A program made the position numbers and the translations under genes. Shown in pieces: positions 1 through 8,200 of a DNA stretch of 40,737 bases; position 1 is the first letter of the stretch, and each line of letters starts with the position of its first letter. Location: assembly GCF_021107415.1 (NCBI RefSeq), contig NZ_JAIOSW010000175.1:1-40737 (forward strand), written 5' to 3'. Under the pieces are notes generated by a model that did no database searches, had not been told where the DNA came from, and saw only the letters and a list, made by a program, of their open reading frames with translations. This DNA is from Desulfobacula sp. Its GTDB lineage: Bacteria; Desulfobacterota; Desulfobacteria; Desulfobacterales; Desulfobacteraceae.

Positions 1-1324
1 AAGCATCGAGCTTTTTCATGAAACCTGTGAGCAGTGGAATGGCTTTGTGGTTAAAAAGATAACATCCGTATTCGGCTGTATCCGAGATAACCACATTCAT
101 TTCATACAGTTTTTTCCTCGCAACAAGATTGGCGATCAGGGGAAGTTCATGAAGTGATTCATAGTAAGCAGATTCTTCACCAATGCCGGTTGAGACCATG
201 GTATCAAAGGCAAGTTCCACCCCTGCTTTTACAAAGGCAACCATGAGAATTCCATTGTCAAAATATTTTTGTTCCGGGATGTCCTGATCGGTTGAGGTCG
301 ATTGTTCAAAAGCGGTTTGGGCGGTTTCCTCTCTCCACTTGAGCAGGTCGGCATCATCATTTGCCCAGTCTTCCATCATGGTCTCTGAGAATTTTCCCGA
401 CATAATGTCATCCATGTGCTGGTGAAACATAGGTTCAAGAATAATTTTTAATTCTTCACAAAGTTCATGGGCAAGAATTTTTGCCGGGTTATCAAGCCGG
501 TCCATCATATGGGTGACACCGCCATGTTTTAATGCTTCAGTAATTGTTTCCCATCCATATTGAACCAGTTTTGAAGCATATTGAGAGTCAACGCCTTGTT
601 CAATCATTTTGTCATAACACAGGAGTGATCCTGTCTGGAGAACACCGCAGAGAATAGTCTGTTCTCCCATAAGATCAGATTTTACTTCAGCCACAAAAGA
701 GGAATGAAGCACCCCTGCACGGTTTCCACCAGTGCCTGCGGCATAGGCTTTAGCAAGTTTCATTCCCTCTCCTCTTGGATCATTTTCCTTGTGAACGGCA
801 ATGAGTGTCGGCACTCCGAATCCCCGCTTGTATTCTTCCCGGACTTCTGTACCAGGAGATTTCGGTGCCACCATGATGACGGTAATATCCTTTCTGATCT
901 GCATGCCTTCTTCCACAATATTGAATCCATGGGAGTAAGAAAGACACGCATCCTGTTTCATCAGCGGCATGACGGATTCAATCACATTGCTGTGCTGTTT
1001 GTCCGGGGTCAGGTTGATTAAAAGATCTGCTTTGGGGATCAATCCTTCATAGGTTCCCACATAAAATCCGTTTTCCGTGGCATTTTTCCAGGATTGTCGT
1101 TTTTCTTCAATGGCAGCATCCCTTAAGGTATAGGAGACATCCAAGCCGCTGTCACGCAAATTTAATCCCTGGTTAAATCCCTGGGCACCGCACCCGATAA
1201 TAACAATTTTTTTGCCTTTTAAGGCCTCAACGCCGTTGAATTCAGATGAATCCACAAAACGGCACTGGGACAGCTCTTCCAGTTGTCTTCTCAGCGACAG
1301 GGTATTAAAATAATTCTGGCCCAT
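1..1324 (-). CDS. ilvC: Ketol-acid reductoisomerase, class II, 3' end cut by window
   Basis: Converts 2-acetolactate or 2-aceto-2-hydroxybutyrate to the dihydroxy acid with NADPH and Mg2+, the second common step of valine and isoleucine synthesis. I translated it directly. It starts [15 protein letters not shown] and has the Rossmann motif [13 protein letters not shown] near residue 42, followed by [17 protein letters not shown] and [18 protein letters not shown]. The second half contains [17 protein letters not shown] and [16 protein letters not shown]. The match to E. coli IlvC along its whole length, including the duplicated C-terminal knotted region, makes it the long class II form (about 490 residues). 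About 441 residues are present and the C-terminus lies outside the window. The start is the ATG at 1324, with AGGAG a few bases upstream. A candidate IlvY operator lies upstream at 1415-1435. Identification is very secure. Confidence 0.97.
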   Translation of the reverse strand, partial: MGQNYFNTLSLRRQLEELSQCRFVDSSEFNGVEALKGKKIVIIGCGAQGFNQGLNLRDSGLDVSYTLRDAAIEEKRQSWKNATENGFYVGTYEGLIPKADLLINLTPDKQHSNVIESVMPLMKQDACLSYSHGFNIVEEGMQIRKDITVIMVAPKSPGTEVREEYKRGFGVPTLIAVHKENDPRGEGMKLAKAYAAGTGGNRAGVLHSSFVAEVKSDLMGEQTILCGVLQTGSLLCYDKMIEQGVDSQYASKLVQYGWETITEALKHGGVTHMMDRLDNPAKILAHELCEELKIILEPMFHQHMDDIMSGKFSETMMEDWANDDADLLKWREETAQTAFEQSTSTDQDIPEQKYFDNGILMVAFVKAGVELAFDTMVSTGIGEESAYYESLHELPLIANLVARKKLYEMNVVISDTAEYGCYLFNHKAIPLLTGFMKKLDA

Positions 1325-1414
1325 GATATTCTCCTCAGTAATAAGGTTTAAGTATTTTATAAATTTAATATATTGTATTAATGAACTATATTTATTGTTG
1401 CGTCAAATGAATCA

Positions 1415-1435
1415 TTTGCAATATAATATTTCAAA
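1415..1435. promoter_or_regulatory. 21-bp near-palindrome upstream of ilvC, candidate IlvY operator
   Basis: The site reads TTTG-C-AATAT-A-ATATT-T-CAAA. Apart from the centre base, only one symmetric pair breaks the palindrome. It lies about 90 bp upstream of the ilvC start, inside the 295-bp AT-rich region 1325-1619 that otherwise holds no gene. LysR-type regulators bind interrupted dyads of this kind, and an ilvY homologue is present at 18291-19166. Assignment to IlvY is inference. Confidence 0.4.
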
Positions 1436-1619
1436 TATTGAAACAAAACCTGTTGTTTTAATGTTGCAGGTCTTTATGTGAACGTAGAGATAGGCCTTTT
1501 GAGATGGTTAAAGTTATAGATTAGCGAATGGAACAATGCTACTTTTTATTTGGTATAAGAAAATAAATCCAAATCCACACTTGAACTTTCATGATAATAA
1601 GTATGCAAAAAATGATTTT

Positions 1620-2333
1620 CTATTTTGTAGTAAAAAATGAAAAAAGAGCACCCGGCTGTTTCCAGGAATGAAGCACTGGCCCATGCCAATTGGTTATCAA
1701 TGATTTTGGATCATATAACATTCCGGTCATACCGATAGATTCCGGTGCTTTAACATCTCCATTGATGGAGTCGCCAATCATAAGGGCATTTTTCGGCAGC
1801 ACGTTTGTTCTTTGACAAGAAATATCATATATCTTTGTATTTGGTTTTTCAAAGCCCGCCTCATACGAAATAGTCAGGGTATCAAAAAGTGAGTGCAGGT
1901 TGAACGCCTTTAATAGTGCTGGTAGCCGACTGTCCCAATTTGAAACAAGCCCCAGATGAATGCCCATTTTTTTTAATGTATTTATCGTGTCGGTAAATCC
2001 ATTGGCAAGTGTATAAAATTCTGCTTCGCCAAAGCGTGTGTATATATGATGAAAGAGTTTTTCAAAATCATCTGCCGGTATATTCTCAGGCAATACATTA
2101 CGAACAAATTGTTTCCAGTCTTTGATAAGCATGTCATTGGTACATTGGAAATTTCGGGCGCTTTTTATGTGGATATGTTTTTCCCATGCCGCTGGTATCC
2201 GCTCATTGATAGTTTTAGATGAAAAAATATATCCTTTTTCTTTTGCAAGCCGGGCATAATTTTTCCCCACAGATTCACAAGGCGAAATAAACGTATGCCC
2301 TGCATCAAAAAAAACCGCTGTTATTTTTTTCAT
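1620..2333 (-). CDS. HAD-superfamily hydrolase (HAD-IA, REG-2/HDHD3-like)
   Basis: A 237-residue cytoplasmic protein of the haloacid dehalogenase fold, probably a small-molecule phosphatase of unknown substrate. Motif I is FFDAGHT with the nucleophile Asp10. Motif II is LVSNWD (Ser131), motif III is Lys163 in GFEKPNTKIYD, and motif IV is IGDSINGD (Asp188 and Asp193). A helical cap fills residues about 18-110, as in the HAD-IA subclass. The second Asp of the usual DxD in motif I is replaced by Gly12; this is known in some REG-2-like members but removes the standard general acid/base. The gene lies between acoR and ilvC on the same strand, separated by about 70 bp from acoR and about 295 bp from ilvC, so no operon link is clear. 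Class is secure, function unknown. Confidence 0.8.
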   Translation of the reverse strand: MKKITAVFFDAGHTFISPCESVGKNYARLAKEKGYIFSSKTINERIPAAWEKHIHIKSARNFQCTNDMLIKDWKQFVRNVLPENIPADDFEKLFHHIYTRFGEAEFYTLANGFTDTINTLKKMGIHLGLVSNWDSRLPALLKAFNLHSLFDTLTISYEAGFEKPNTKIYDISCQRTNVLPKNALMIGDSINGDVKAPESIGMTGMLYDPKSLITNWHGPVLHSWKQPGALFSFFTTK

Positions 2334-2404
2334 AAATTACATACTTCATACTTTATTTCTTATGACAAAAACCAACTATCTTATATTGTAAGTGCATGGC
2401 GTTA

Positions 2405-4471
2405 TTATTTAATGCCATACTTTTTCATTTTGTCATAAAGAGTGTTACGTCCGATACCCAAAGCTTTAGCAGCCCTAGTAATGTTGCCGTTATAAAATAA
2501 AAGCGCCTTTATAATATTATCCTTTTCCAGGGTACGTAAGGTCAGGATTTTATCTTCATCAAACCGCGGCTTTTCAAACTGTTTTTTCCTCAAATGGGCG
2601 GGAAGATATTTTACAGCAAGTGTGTCACCTGTCATAAAATTTATTGCACTCTCTAACGCATTGACCAATTCCCGCACGTTTCCGGGCCAATGGTAATTCT
2701 CAAGCCGATTTAAAGCATCAGGTTCTATCTGTTTGATTTTTCGACCCAATTTCCGGGATATTTTATCAACCCAGTACCGCGTTAACAGTCCGATATCTCC
2801 TTCTCTAATTTTTAAAGACGGGAGTGTAATGCTGATGACGTTCAGCCTGTAGTAAAGATCTTCTCTAAAGCGTCCTCTGGTTACCTCTTCGAAAAGGCTC
2901 TTATTGGTAGCGGCAATAATGCGGACATTAAGTGGTATGGGTTTTTTACCCCCCACAGGTATGATCACCTTTTCTTCCAGTACCCGTAACAGATTTATTT
3001 GCATTTTCAATGGCATTTCACCGATTTCGTCCAGGAACAGGGTTCCACCATTAGCCGCTTCAAACTTGCCCATACAACCGCCCCGCCTGGCACCGGTGAA
3101 GGCCCCGTCAGCATAACCAAAAAGTTCGCTCTGTATCAATTCTTTGGGGATGGCCCCGCAATTGACGGGCACAAACGGGCCACTGCGGCAGTCACCGGCA
3201 CCATGGATCGCCTTGGCAAAAAGCTCTTTACCCGTACCGCTTTCACCCAGGACAAGAACTGTGGACGGTCCCGGAGCAACCTTTTTGGCTTTTTCTATGG
3301 CCTGACAAATGACTTTGCTTTTGCCAATAATATCCGCAAACCGAAATTGGGCAATCGTATCCTCTGGTTTGTGATTTAAAAAATAGGACCGATTTGTGCC
3401 CGATAGGGTTAAAACAAAACCCTGATCAGCCTTTTTTTCCGGAAAAACCGGATTAGCCGTTGCTATACAGGCTTTTTGTCTACCAGGTATTTTGAGCCTT
3501 ACTTCTTCTTTGACCATGCCGGCCGACCTGGTTTTAAAAAAGTTCTGTAGCCGGCCATTATGATCAACAGATGCAGTTAAAGTTTGCCCCACCACTTCTT
3601 TGGGATGGAGACGGAAGGTTTTGGCCGCCACCTTATTGATGCCTGTAATTATACCTTGAGCATTTACTGCAATAATCCCGTCGGAAACAGAATTCAGCAC
3701 GGCTTCCAGATATTTATTCGTATCGTATATCTGGGTGTATGATTCGTCCAGAAGGATGCGGTCTTCAATGGCATGGGCTGCAGAGACAACCAATCCCAGT
3801 TGATGGGAAATCGACAGTTCCCGAGGACCTGATATGTCTAGAAATCCGATAATTTTTCCATTCTGTTTTCTGATAGGCGCAGCAGAGCAGGTCCATAGGT
3901 GGTGACTTTCACAATAATGTTCCGGTCCTGTAATCTGGACGGGATGCTTTAGGGCAAGCGCGGTTCCGATGGCATTTGTACCGACAAATTCTTCTCCCCA
4001 ATTAGCACCGGGTCCGAATTTTAATTTATCCGCCTGCCTCAACTCTTTTAACGCTCCCGCGGTTCTAAGGATATATCCTTCCATATCTATTAAAACAATT
4101 ACAAATCCTGACCCTCGAACATAATGCTGGAGTGTATCCATGATCGGTTTAGCCAGTACAATAATTTTTTCAGATCTGCCCTTCACTTCTCGTGGGGAAA
4201 GAAATTTTTCACATACGCCTTGAAAGGTGTCAACTTCCGCTTTCCGGCTTCGGAGCCAGGATTGCTCGATTTTTTTATTGAAGCCAGGATCATTAACCTG
4301 TCCGGATTTCAAAAAAGCAATCCAAGTCTTCTTTTCCGTTTTGGAAAGCACTTGCCAGGTGTTGCCATACCACTTGGGACTGAAAATGGACTTGATGATT
4401 GCATCCGAACCTGTTTTCAGGCCATTTTCCACAAAGCAGAACTGATTATGTTTGCGTATCAGACTATACAT
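2405..4471 (-). CDS. acoR: Sigma-54-dependent transcriptional activator, AcoR type
   Basis: A 688-residue enhancer-binding protein predicted to activate the acetoin dehydrogenase operon with RNA polymerase-sigma54. An AcoR-type N-terminal region with a GAF-like sensor (about residues 60-240) is followed by a PAS domain (about 255-360). The AAA+ domain (about 380-610) has Walker A GESGTGKE near 409-416, the sigma54-contact loop GAFTGA near 456-461, and Walker B GTLFLDEIGEMP. A Fis-type helix-turn-helix ends the protein (NITRAAKALGIGRNTLYDKMKK). I chose the ATG at 4471 because GGAG sits 6 bases upstream; an in-frame ATG 11 codons earlier (4504) lacks such a site. It is the last gene of the minus-strand aco run, 235 bp after the preceding gene. 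The sigma-54 promoter at 17850-17864 is its obvious target. The inducer (acetoin in known AcoR systems) is inferred. Confidence 0.88.
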   Translation of the reverse strand: MYSLIRKHNQFCFVENGLKTGSDAIIKSIFSPKWYGNTWQVLSKTEKKTWIAFLKSGQVNDPGFNKKIEQSWLRSRKAEVDTFQGVCEKFLSPREVKGRSEKIIVLAKPIMDTLQHYVRGSGFVIVLIDMEGYILRTAGALKELRQADKLKFGPGANWGEEFVGTNAIGTALALKHPVQITGPEHYCESHHLWTCSAAPIRKQNGKIIGFLDISGPRELSISHQLGLVVSAAHAIEDRILLDESYTQIYDTNKYLEAVLNSVSDGIIAVNAQGIITGINKVAAKTFRLHPKEVVGQTLTASVDHNGRLQNFFKTRSAGMVKEEVRLKIPGRQKACIATANPVFPEKKADQGFVLTLSGTNRSYFLNHKPEDTIAQFRFADIIGKSKVICQAIEKAKKVAPGPSTVLVLGESGTGKELFAKAIHGAGDCRSGPFVPVNCGAIPKELIQSELFGYADGAFTGARRGGCMGKFEAANGGTLFLDEIGEMPLKMQINLLRVLEEKVIIPVGGKKPIPLNVRIIAATNKSLFEEVTRGRFREDLYYRLNVISITLPSLKIREGDIGLLTRYWVDKISRKLGRKIKQIEPDALNRLENYHWPGNVRELVNALESAINFMTGDTLAVKYLPAHLRKKQFEKPRFDEDKILTLRTLEKDNIIKALLFYNGNITRAAKALGIGRNTLYDKMKKYGIK

Positions 4472-4706
4472 CTTTTTCTCCTTTGCCTTCCAGCCACCCT
4501 GCAATTTACATCATTAGGATCGGACTGATTGCAATATTTTGAAGAAATTCCATGTTCAGATACCAGCACACTATTCAATATATTTATCTTTATTTAGAAT
4601 ACTTTACAAGTATTTTCAACGCCTCATTTTCATTAATTCACCTTATGTAGGCATATTTCTTTAAAAAATCAAAATGCTTCAATGGTGTTCCATGGTGACT
4701 AATCCT

Positions 4707-5462
4707 TTATTTAATTAATAGCATTGAATTACTAAGCCCATCGTCATAGGATTCTACCATCAAATAACGGTTCGGCTCCAGACCAGTGCAAATGACTGCC
4801 CCAGGACAGGGGGCTACAAGTTTTTTTGGATGGCGAGCGCCCACGATATCAAATAACTCGACACAGCAGGAACAAAGATGAGCACTGCAATCAATGGAAT
4901 AAGGAATTTGAGCACCGTTGTCATCCTCAGTATATAACAGGGGTCGCATAAAATTGCTATGATTGGCCGTCTGCGATAGAAAGAGGGTGTTGAATTCATC
5001 CAAATTTGATCCGAGTCGTTTTGCCCACTTCAAATAGATTCGTTTTTCTGGTGAAGAAATTTGGGACCATTCTTCAGGAAGCCTTTTCTTGAAAGCTGAA
5101 TCTGCTACAAGTGCCATTTTTTCTTGTTTACTTGCCAGACGTGGAGGATAAAAATTGCTTTCAGTGATAACCGCTTGCAACCGAATTTCAGAATCAAGGA
5201 GCTGAAAATTGCTCACCAGGAGAAACATATTTTTTTTCTCCGACTGTCGATACCAGCTGCCCTGACGGTTGCAGGTACCGTTCCATGCAGCGGGTGGAAC
5301 TCCAGCTACCGGCAAACCGGGCTTTAGGGCGAGTCCGGGAAGCCGAGGCACCAGTGCCACCTCCCGCTCAGTCTTGGACAACATATTACAGGTATCATGA
5401 AACTGACTTTCAGTTAACCAATATACATATTTTTTGTAGCCTGAAACCACTTTTGATATCAT
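4707..5462 (-). CDS. Unknown protein, last gene of the acetoin run, with a GC-rich in-frame insertion
   Basis: I do not recognise this 251-residue protein. Its ATG overlaps the TGA of the lipoate-ligase gene (ATGA), implying translational coupling and membership of the operon. No signal peptide or membrane segment is evident. Residues about 33-73 are rich in Pro, Gly, Arg and Ala and are encoded by a distinctly GC-rich stretch with several short inverted repeats (about 5244-5366), unlike the Lys/Glu/Asn-rich flanks. It looks like a small inserted repeat that kept the frame. The native part may therefore be residues 1-32 plus 74-251, or may start at Met79. The C-terminal part has a cysteine cluster (DCSAHLCSCC) and a later APCPGAVIC, which could bind metal. 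With the operon full of lipoyl and redox genes, a thiol or metal role is conceivable but unproven. Confidence 0.6.
   Translation of the reverse strand: MISKVVSGYKKYVYWLTESQFHDTCNMLSKTEREVALVPRLPGLALKPGLPVAGVPPAAWNGTCNRQGSWYRQSEKKNMFLLVSNFQLLDSEIRLQAVITESNFYPPRLASKQEKMALVADSAFKKRLPEEWSQISSPEKRIYLKWAKRLGSNLDEFNTLFLSQTANHSNFMRPLLYTEDDNGAQIPYSIDCSAHLCSCCVELFDIVGARHPKKLVAPCPGAVICTGLEPNRYLMVESYDDGLSNSMLLIK
5244..5366. repeat. GC-rich hairpin-forming segment inside a gene (MITE/REP-like candidate)
   Basis: About 120 bp much richer in GC than its flanks. It contains several inverted repeats: GTTCCA (5280-5285) with TGGAAC (5295-5300), GGCTT with AAGCC around 5329-5345, and GGCAC with GTGCC around 5347-5358. 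Its length (about 41 codons) leaves the host reading frame open. No copy is recognised elsewhere in this window, so the claim that it is a dispersed repeat is inference. Confidence 0.4.
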
Positions 5463-6508
5463 TTTTTAATAATCGTCATCCAGTCTTCTATTGTAACTCC
5501 AGGAATTTGATTCATAGAGTCATCATAAACCGCCATAATGATTTTCCGGATATCTTCCAAAGCAGCCCCTTCAAGATGTTTTTCCATATCCTGGACAAGT
5601 GTGTGCGGAAAACAAAAAAAATCGCCTGTTATATTTATATTGGTCAGTTTACCTTCCCTGATTTGAAAATTGGTTTTGATCAAGCCCCCGGCAGCTTTGT
5701 GCATACGCTGCACCATTTCAAGACCTGCACGCACTTTCACAACACGACCGGTCAGCTGTTTGGCTTTACGGTAAAGCCATCTGTCATTAAGCATGGTTGT
5801 CTTCAATTCTTGAATCTTATCAATAAGTACCGCATCCATCCGTCCGGTTGTAAACGGGCCCAGAATTTTTTCAAATTCTTTGCTCATCAGATCATTAAGC
5901 GTTGTTTCATCCCAGCGGTTCAGGCTCTCTTGCCCCAATTCTCTGCCGATGGTGCTCAGGTTTTCCTCTATACTCTTTTTAACTTTATCACGAAATTTTT
6001 CATCTGGAATTTTTAAAACTCTGGACATGGTTTCATAATCAAAATCCAGTATCAGATTCCCCACAAATACGATGCTGTCCCCTATTTCGCCGGCACCGGT
6101 TCCTGAAATTTTGCGCTGCCTAACCACTAGGTCATTGACTGGCTTGAAGGTAGCTGGAACTCCGATCCTGTGGTGAACGTTTATAATGGGCTGTAAAAAT
6201 TTACGGTAAAAAGCATCAATTTGCTTTGGCGCATGAGGAGAATTTCTATGGAGAATCAGCTGAAAAAACAACTGGTTGCCGTCAAGAAAAACGGCTCCCC
6301 CCCCCACCTCGCGCCGAAATACCGGAATATGGTTCTGTCGGCAATACTCCAGATCAACCTCCTGGGTCACATCCTGGTGAAACCCAATGCAGACATAAGG
6401 ACTGGCAGGTGACAGTAGACACAGGGCTTCCTTTCCGCATAAGGCCAACGCATGGTAAATCAACTGGGATTCTTTCCAGGACACTTTGCCAAGATTGTAC
6501 AATTTCAT
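5459..6508 (-). CDS. lplA: Lipoate-protein ligase A family protein
   Basis: A 349-residue member of the biotin/lipoate ligase fold, expected to attach lipoate (via lipoyl-AMP) to lipoyl domains such as those of AcoC and the GcvH-like protein encoded upstream. Diagnostic motifs are RREVGGGAVFLD at residues 66-76 (family RRxxGGGxVxHD) and RKISGTGAG with the catalytic-type Lys133, followed by a C-terminal accessory domain typical of the full-length ligase. The start at 6508 has AAAAGGAG five bases upstream. It lies 22 bp after the HdrD-like gene and overlaps the next gene by 4 bp (ATGA). Placement beside a lipB-lipA fusion gives the locus both de novo synthesis and scavenging/transfer routes. 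Family is secure; the exact acceptor protein is unknown, and a transferase (LipM/LipL-like) or specialised sLpl-like role is possible. Confidence 0.88.
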   Translation of the reverse strand: MKLYNLGKVSWKESQLIYHALALCGKEALCLLSPASPYVCIGFHQDVTQEVDLEYCRQNHIPVFRREVGGGAVFLDGNQLFFQLILHRNSPHAPKQIDAFYRKFLQPIINVHHRIGVPATFKPVNDLVVRQRKISGTGAGEIGDSIVFVGNLILDFDYETMSRVLKIPDEKFRDKVKKSIEENLSTIGRELGQESLNRWDETTLNDLMSKEFEKILGPFTTGRMDAVLIDKIQELKTTMLNDRWLYRKAKQLTGRVVKVRAGLEMVQRMHKAAGGLIKTNFQIREGKLTNINITGDFFCFPHTLVQDMEKHLEGAALEDIRKIIMAVYDDSMNQIPGVTIEDWMTIIKK

Positions 6509-6530
6509 TTTAACTCCTTTTAAAATTTAC

Positions 6531-7739
6531 TTAACCGCTATCGGGGCAACCTCTACCGGCAAGCGCCTTTTGTACCAATTGGGTAATATCCATAACGTCA
6601 ATGCCCACCTTATTTCTTCTGGCATAAGTTGTCATATTGCGCACACATTGCTGGCAGGCCGTAACAACTGCCTGAGCCCCGGTTTTCAGTGCCTCGTCGA
6701 TTTTAGCCTCTGCAATATCCGACGAAAGTCCCGCGTCGATCATCTCCAGATTGCCTCCGCCACCGCAACATAGACAGTTCTCACGGTTGTGGGCCAGCTC
6801 CACAAGTTTAACTCCCGGGATGGAGCGGATAACCTGTCGGGGAGCTTCGTATTCTCCGCTTCCGCGGCCTAAATCACAGGGGTCATGATAGGTCACTGTC
6901 AGGGATAGATCATTAAACAAAAGTTGCCCTGATACTATCAATTCGTTTACAAATTGAGTAACGTGGTAAAGCTTAAATTCTTTAGGGTAATACTCATGCC
7001 ACATCTGATAACAGGAGGGACAGGAAAAGATCACCTTTTGGGCTCCTTTTGCCCGCACCGCCTCAAGATTGTGCTTAATTAAATCCTCAGCCTGATCTCT
7101 GAGTCCGGCGCCTAACAGGGGAAACCCGCAGCACCATTCATTTTCTCCCAGCAGGGTGAAATCCACCCTGGCTGCATCAAGAATTTCCACCAGTGCCATG
7201 GGAATGGCCTGAGCCATGGGAAAATAGGCTGAAACACAGCCGGTAAAGTAAACCACATCTGCCTGATCTTTGATATAACCATGTTCCGGGACATTGGGCA
7301 TATCCTCCACCCATTCGGCACGCTCCTCGTTGTCCTCATCAAAAACGTTATGACTTTCAGCCAGATTTTCAGCGATCATATCCACTTTCTGCGGATAGGC
7401 ATGGCAGTGAACCAGATCCTGGCGCAGGGACAACCATAGATCTTTCAGCAGGATACCCGACGGACATACCTGCTGGCACCTGCCGCAAAGGGTGCAGCGA
7501 AATACCGTATCACTGAACTGCTTTAACTGCTCTTTAGTCGGTACTTGTCTGCCGAAAAATCTTCGCAAAAGTCCTGTACGAGACCGCATAATCCTGCGCA
7601 GCTCACCAAGGCGATACACACCTGACAACCGCCCATCCTCTGCTGCCAAAACCGCAGGGCACACATCAGTGCACAGGCTGCAGCCGGTGCAGGCATCCAT
7701 CTGAAGAATTTCCATGATGCTGTAATCTGTCTGAGCCAT
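6531..7739 (-). CDS. HdrD/GlpC-like iron-sulfur protein with two CCG domains
   Basis: A 402-residue cytoplasmic redox protein. Two [4Fe-4S] motifs lie in the N-terminus (CTGCSLCTDVCP near residue 18 and CTLCGRCQQVCP near 82). Two cysteine-rich CCG domains follow: the first has TGC, WCCGFP and CPSC; the second has DPCDLG, CLCCGGGG and CQQC. In heterodisulfide reductase subunits D/B such domains hold an unusual iron-sulfur cluster that reduces disulfides; in GlpC and LutA-type proteins they pass electrons to quinones. It starts 2 bp after the stop of the GcvH-like gene and 22 bp before lplA. Next to a NarI-type membrane cytochrome gene, it probably forms a membrane-bound electron-transfer pair whose thiol partner could be the lipoyl group of the neighbouring carrier. 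That partner is inference. Confidence 0.87.
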   Translation of the reverse strand: MAQTDYSIMEILQMDACTGCSLCTDVCPAVLAAEDGRLSGVYRLGELRRIMRSRTGLLRRFFGRQVPTKEQLKQFSDTVFRCTLCGRCQQVCPSGILLKDLWLSLRQDLVHCHAYPQKVDMIAENLAESHNVFDEDNEERAEWVEDMPNVPEHGYIKDQADVVYFTGCVSAYFPMAQAIPMALVEILDAARVDFTLLGENEWCCGFPLLGAGLRDQAEDLIKHNLEAVRAKGAQKVIFSCPSCYQMWHEYYPKEFKLYHVTQFVNELIVSGQLLFNDLSLTVTYHDPCDLGRGSGEYEAPRQVIRSIPGVKLVELAHNRENCLCCGGGGNLEMIDAGLSSDIAEAKIDEALKTGAQAVVTACQQCVRNMTTYARRNKVGIDVMDITQLVQKALAGRGCPDSG

Positions 7740-7741
7740 TT

Positions 7742-8164
7742 TCAGTCTTCTTTATATTTTTCGATATCGGCTAAAAGCCATTTTTCAATTGCTTCGGCAC
7801 CATGGATCAAATTCTCCACCTCACTCATATCGGCTGGTTTTATCTTATACATCCAACCCGTTTCATAACAATCCTGATTAATAAGCGCAGGATCGGCTTC
7901 GAGGGCTTTATTCCCTTCAATCAACTCACCATTGATCGGCGCATAGACCTTACCCAGCCATTTGCCGGATTCCACCTGGGCAAATTTTTTACCGGCTTTG
8001 AGTTTTTTTCCTGCAAAGGGAATTTTTACAAAGACAACATCACCAGCCATCTTTTGAGCAAAATCATCCATACCCATGATCAGTATGTCTCCTTCTATAC
8101 GCACCCAGTAGTGATTTTTCTCATAGTACAAATCTTCGGGCATTTGATAACCTTGAATTTCCAT
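7742..8164 (-). CDS. GcvH-like lipoyl carrier protein
   Basis: A 140-residue protein of the glycine cleavage H family (biotinyl/lipoyl hammerhead fold). Features are HYWVRIEGD, GMDDFAQKMAGDVVFVKIP, the lipoylation site VESGKWLGKVYAP with the predicted lipoyl-lysine Lys68, then PINGELIEGN and GWMYKIKP. The residues around the lysine (ESGKWLGK) differ from the usual ESVKAAS of housekeeping GcvH. No gcvT, gcvP or aminomethyltransferase gene is nearby. Instead it sits between a hexaheme NarI-type membrane protein (36 bp upstream) and an HdrD-like protein (2 bp downstream), inside an acetoin dehydrogenase run. AAAGGAG lies 7 bases before the ATG. It resembles in context the lipoate-binding proteins that serve redox pathways (LbpA of the sHdr sulfur-oxidation system) rather than glycine cleavage. 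Family is secure; an electron-carrier role is inferred. Confidence 0.88.
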   Translation of the reverse strand: MEIQGYQMPEDLYYEKNHYWVRIEGDILIMGMDDFAQKMAGDVVFVKIPFAGKKLKAGKKFAQVESGKWLGKVYAPINGELIEGNKALEADPALINQDCYETGWMYKIKPADMSEVENLIHGAEAIEKWLLADIEKYKED

Positions 8165-8200
8165 ATTGGTCTCCTTTCATAATGGCAAGCGGTTTAAATT

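Noticed and set aside
5285..6016. Long plus-strand ORF opposite the lipoate ligase and unknown gene
   Set aside because: It is antisense to two well-supported coupled genes and its product has no recognisable domain; it is a shadow frame.
7742..8164. Housekeeping glycine cleavage H protein (gcvH)
   Set aside because: No gcvT or gcvP genes in the window, and the context and lipoyl-site residues differ; kept as GcvH-like without the gene symbol.
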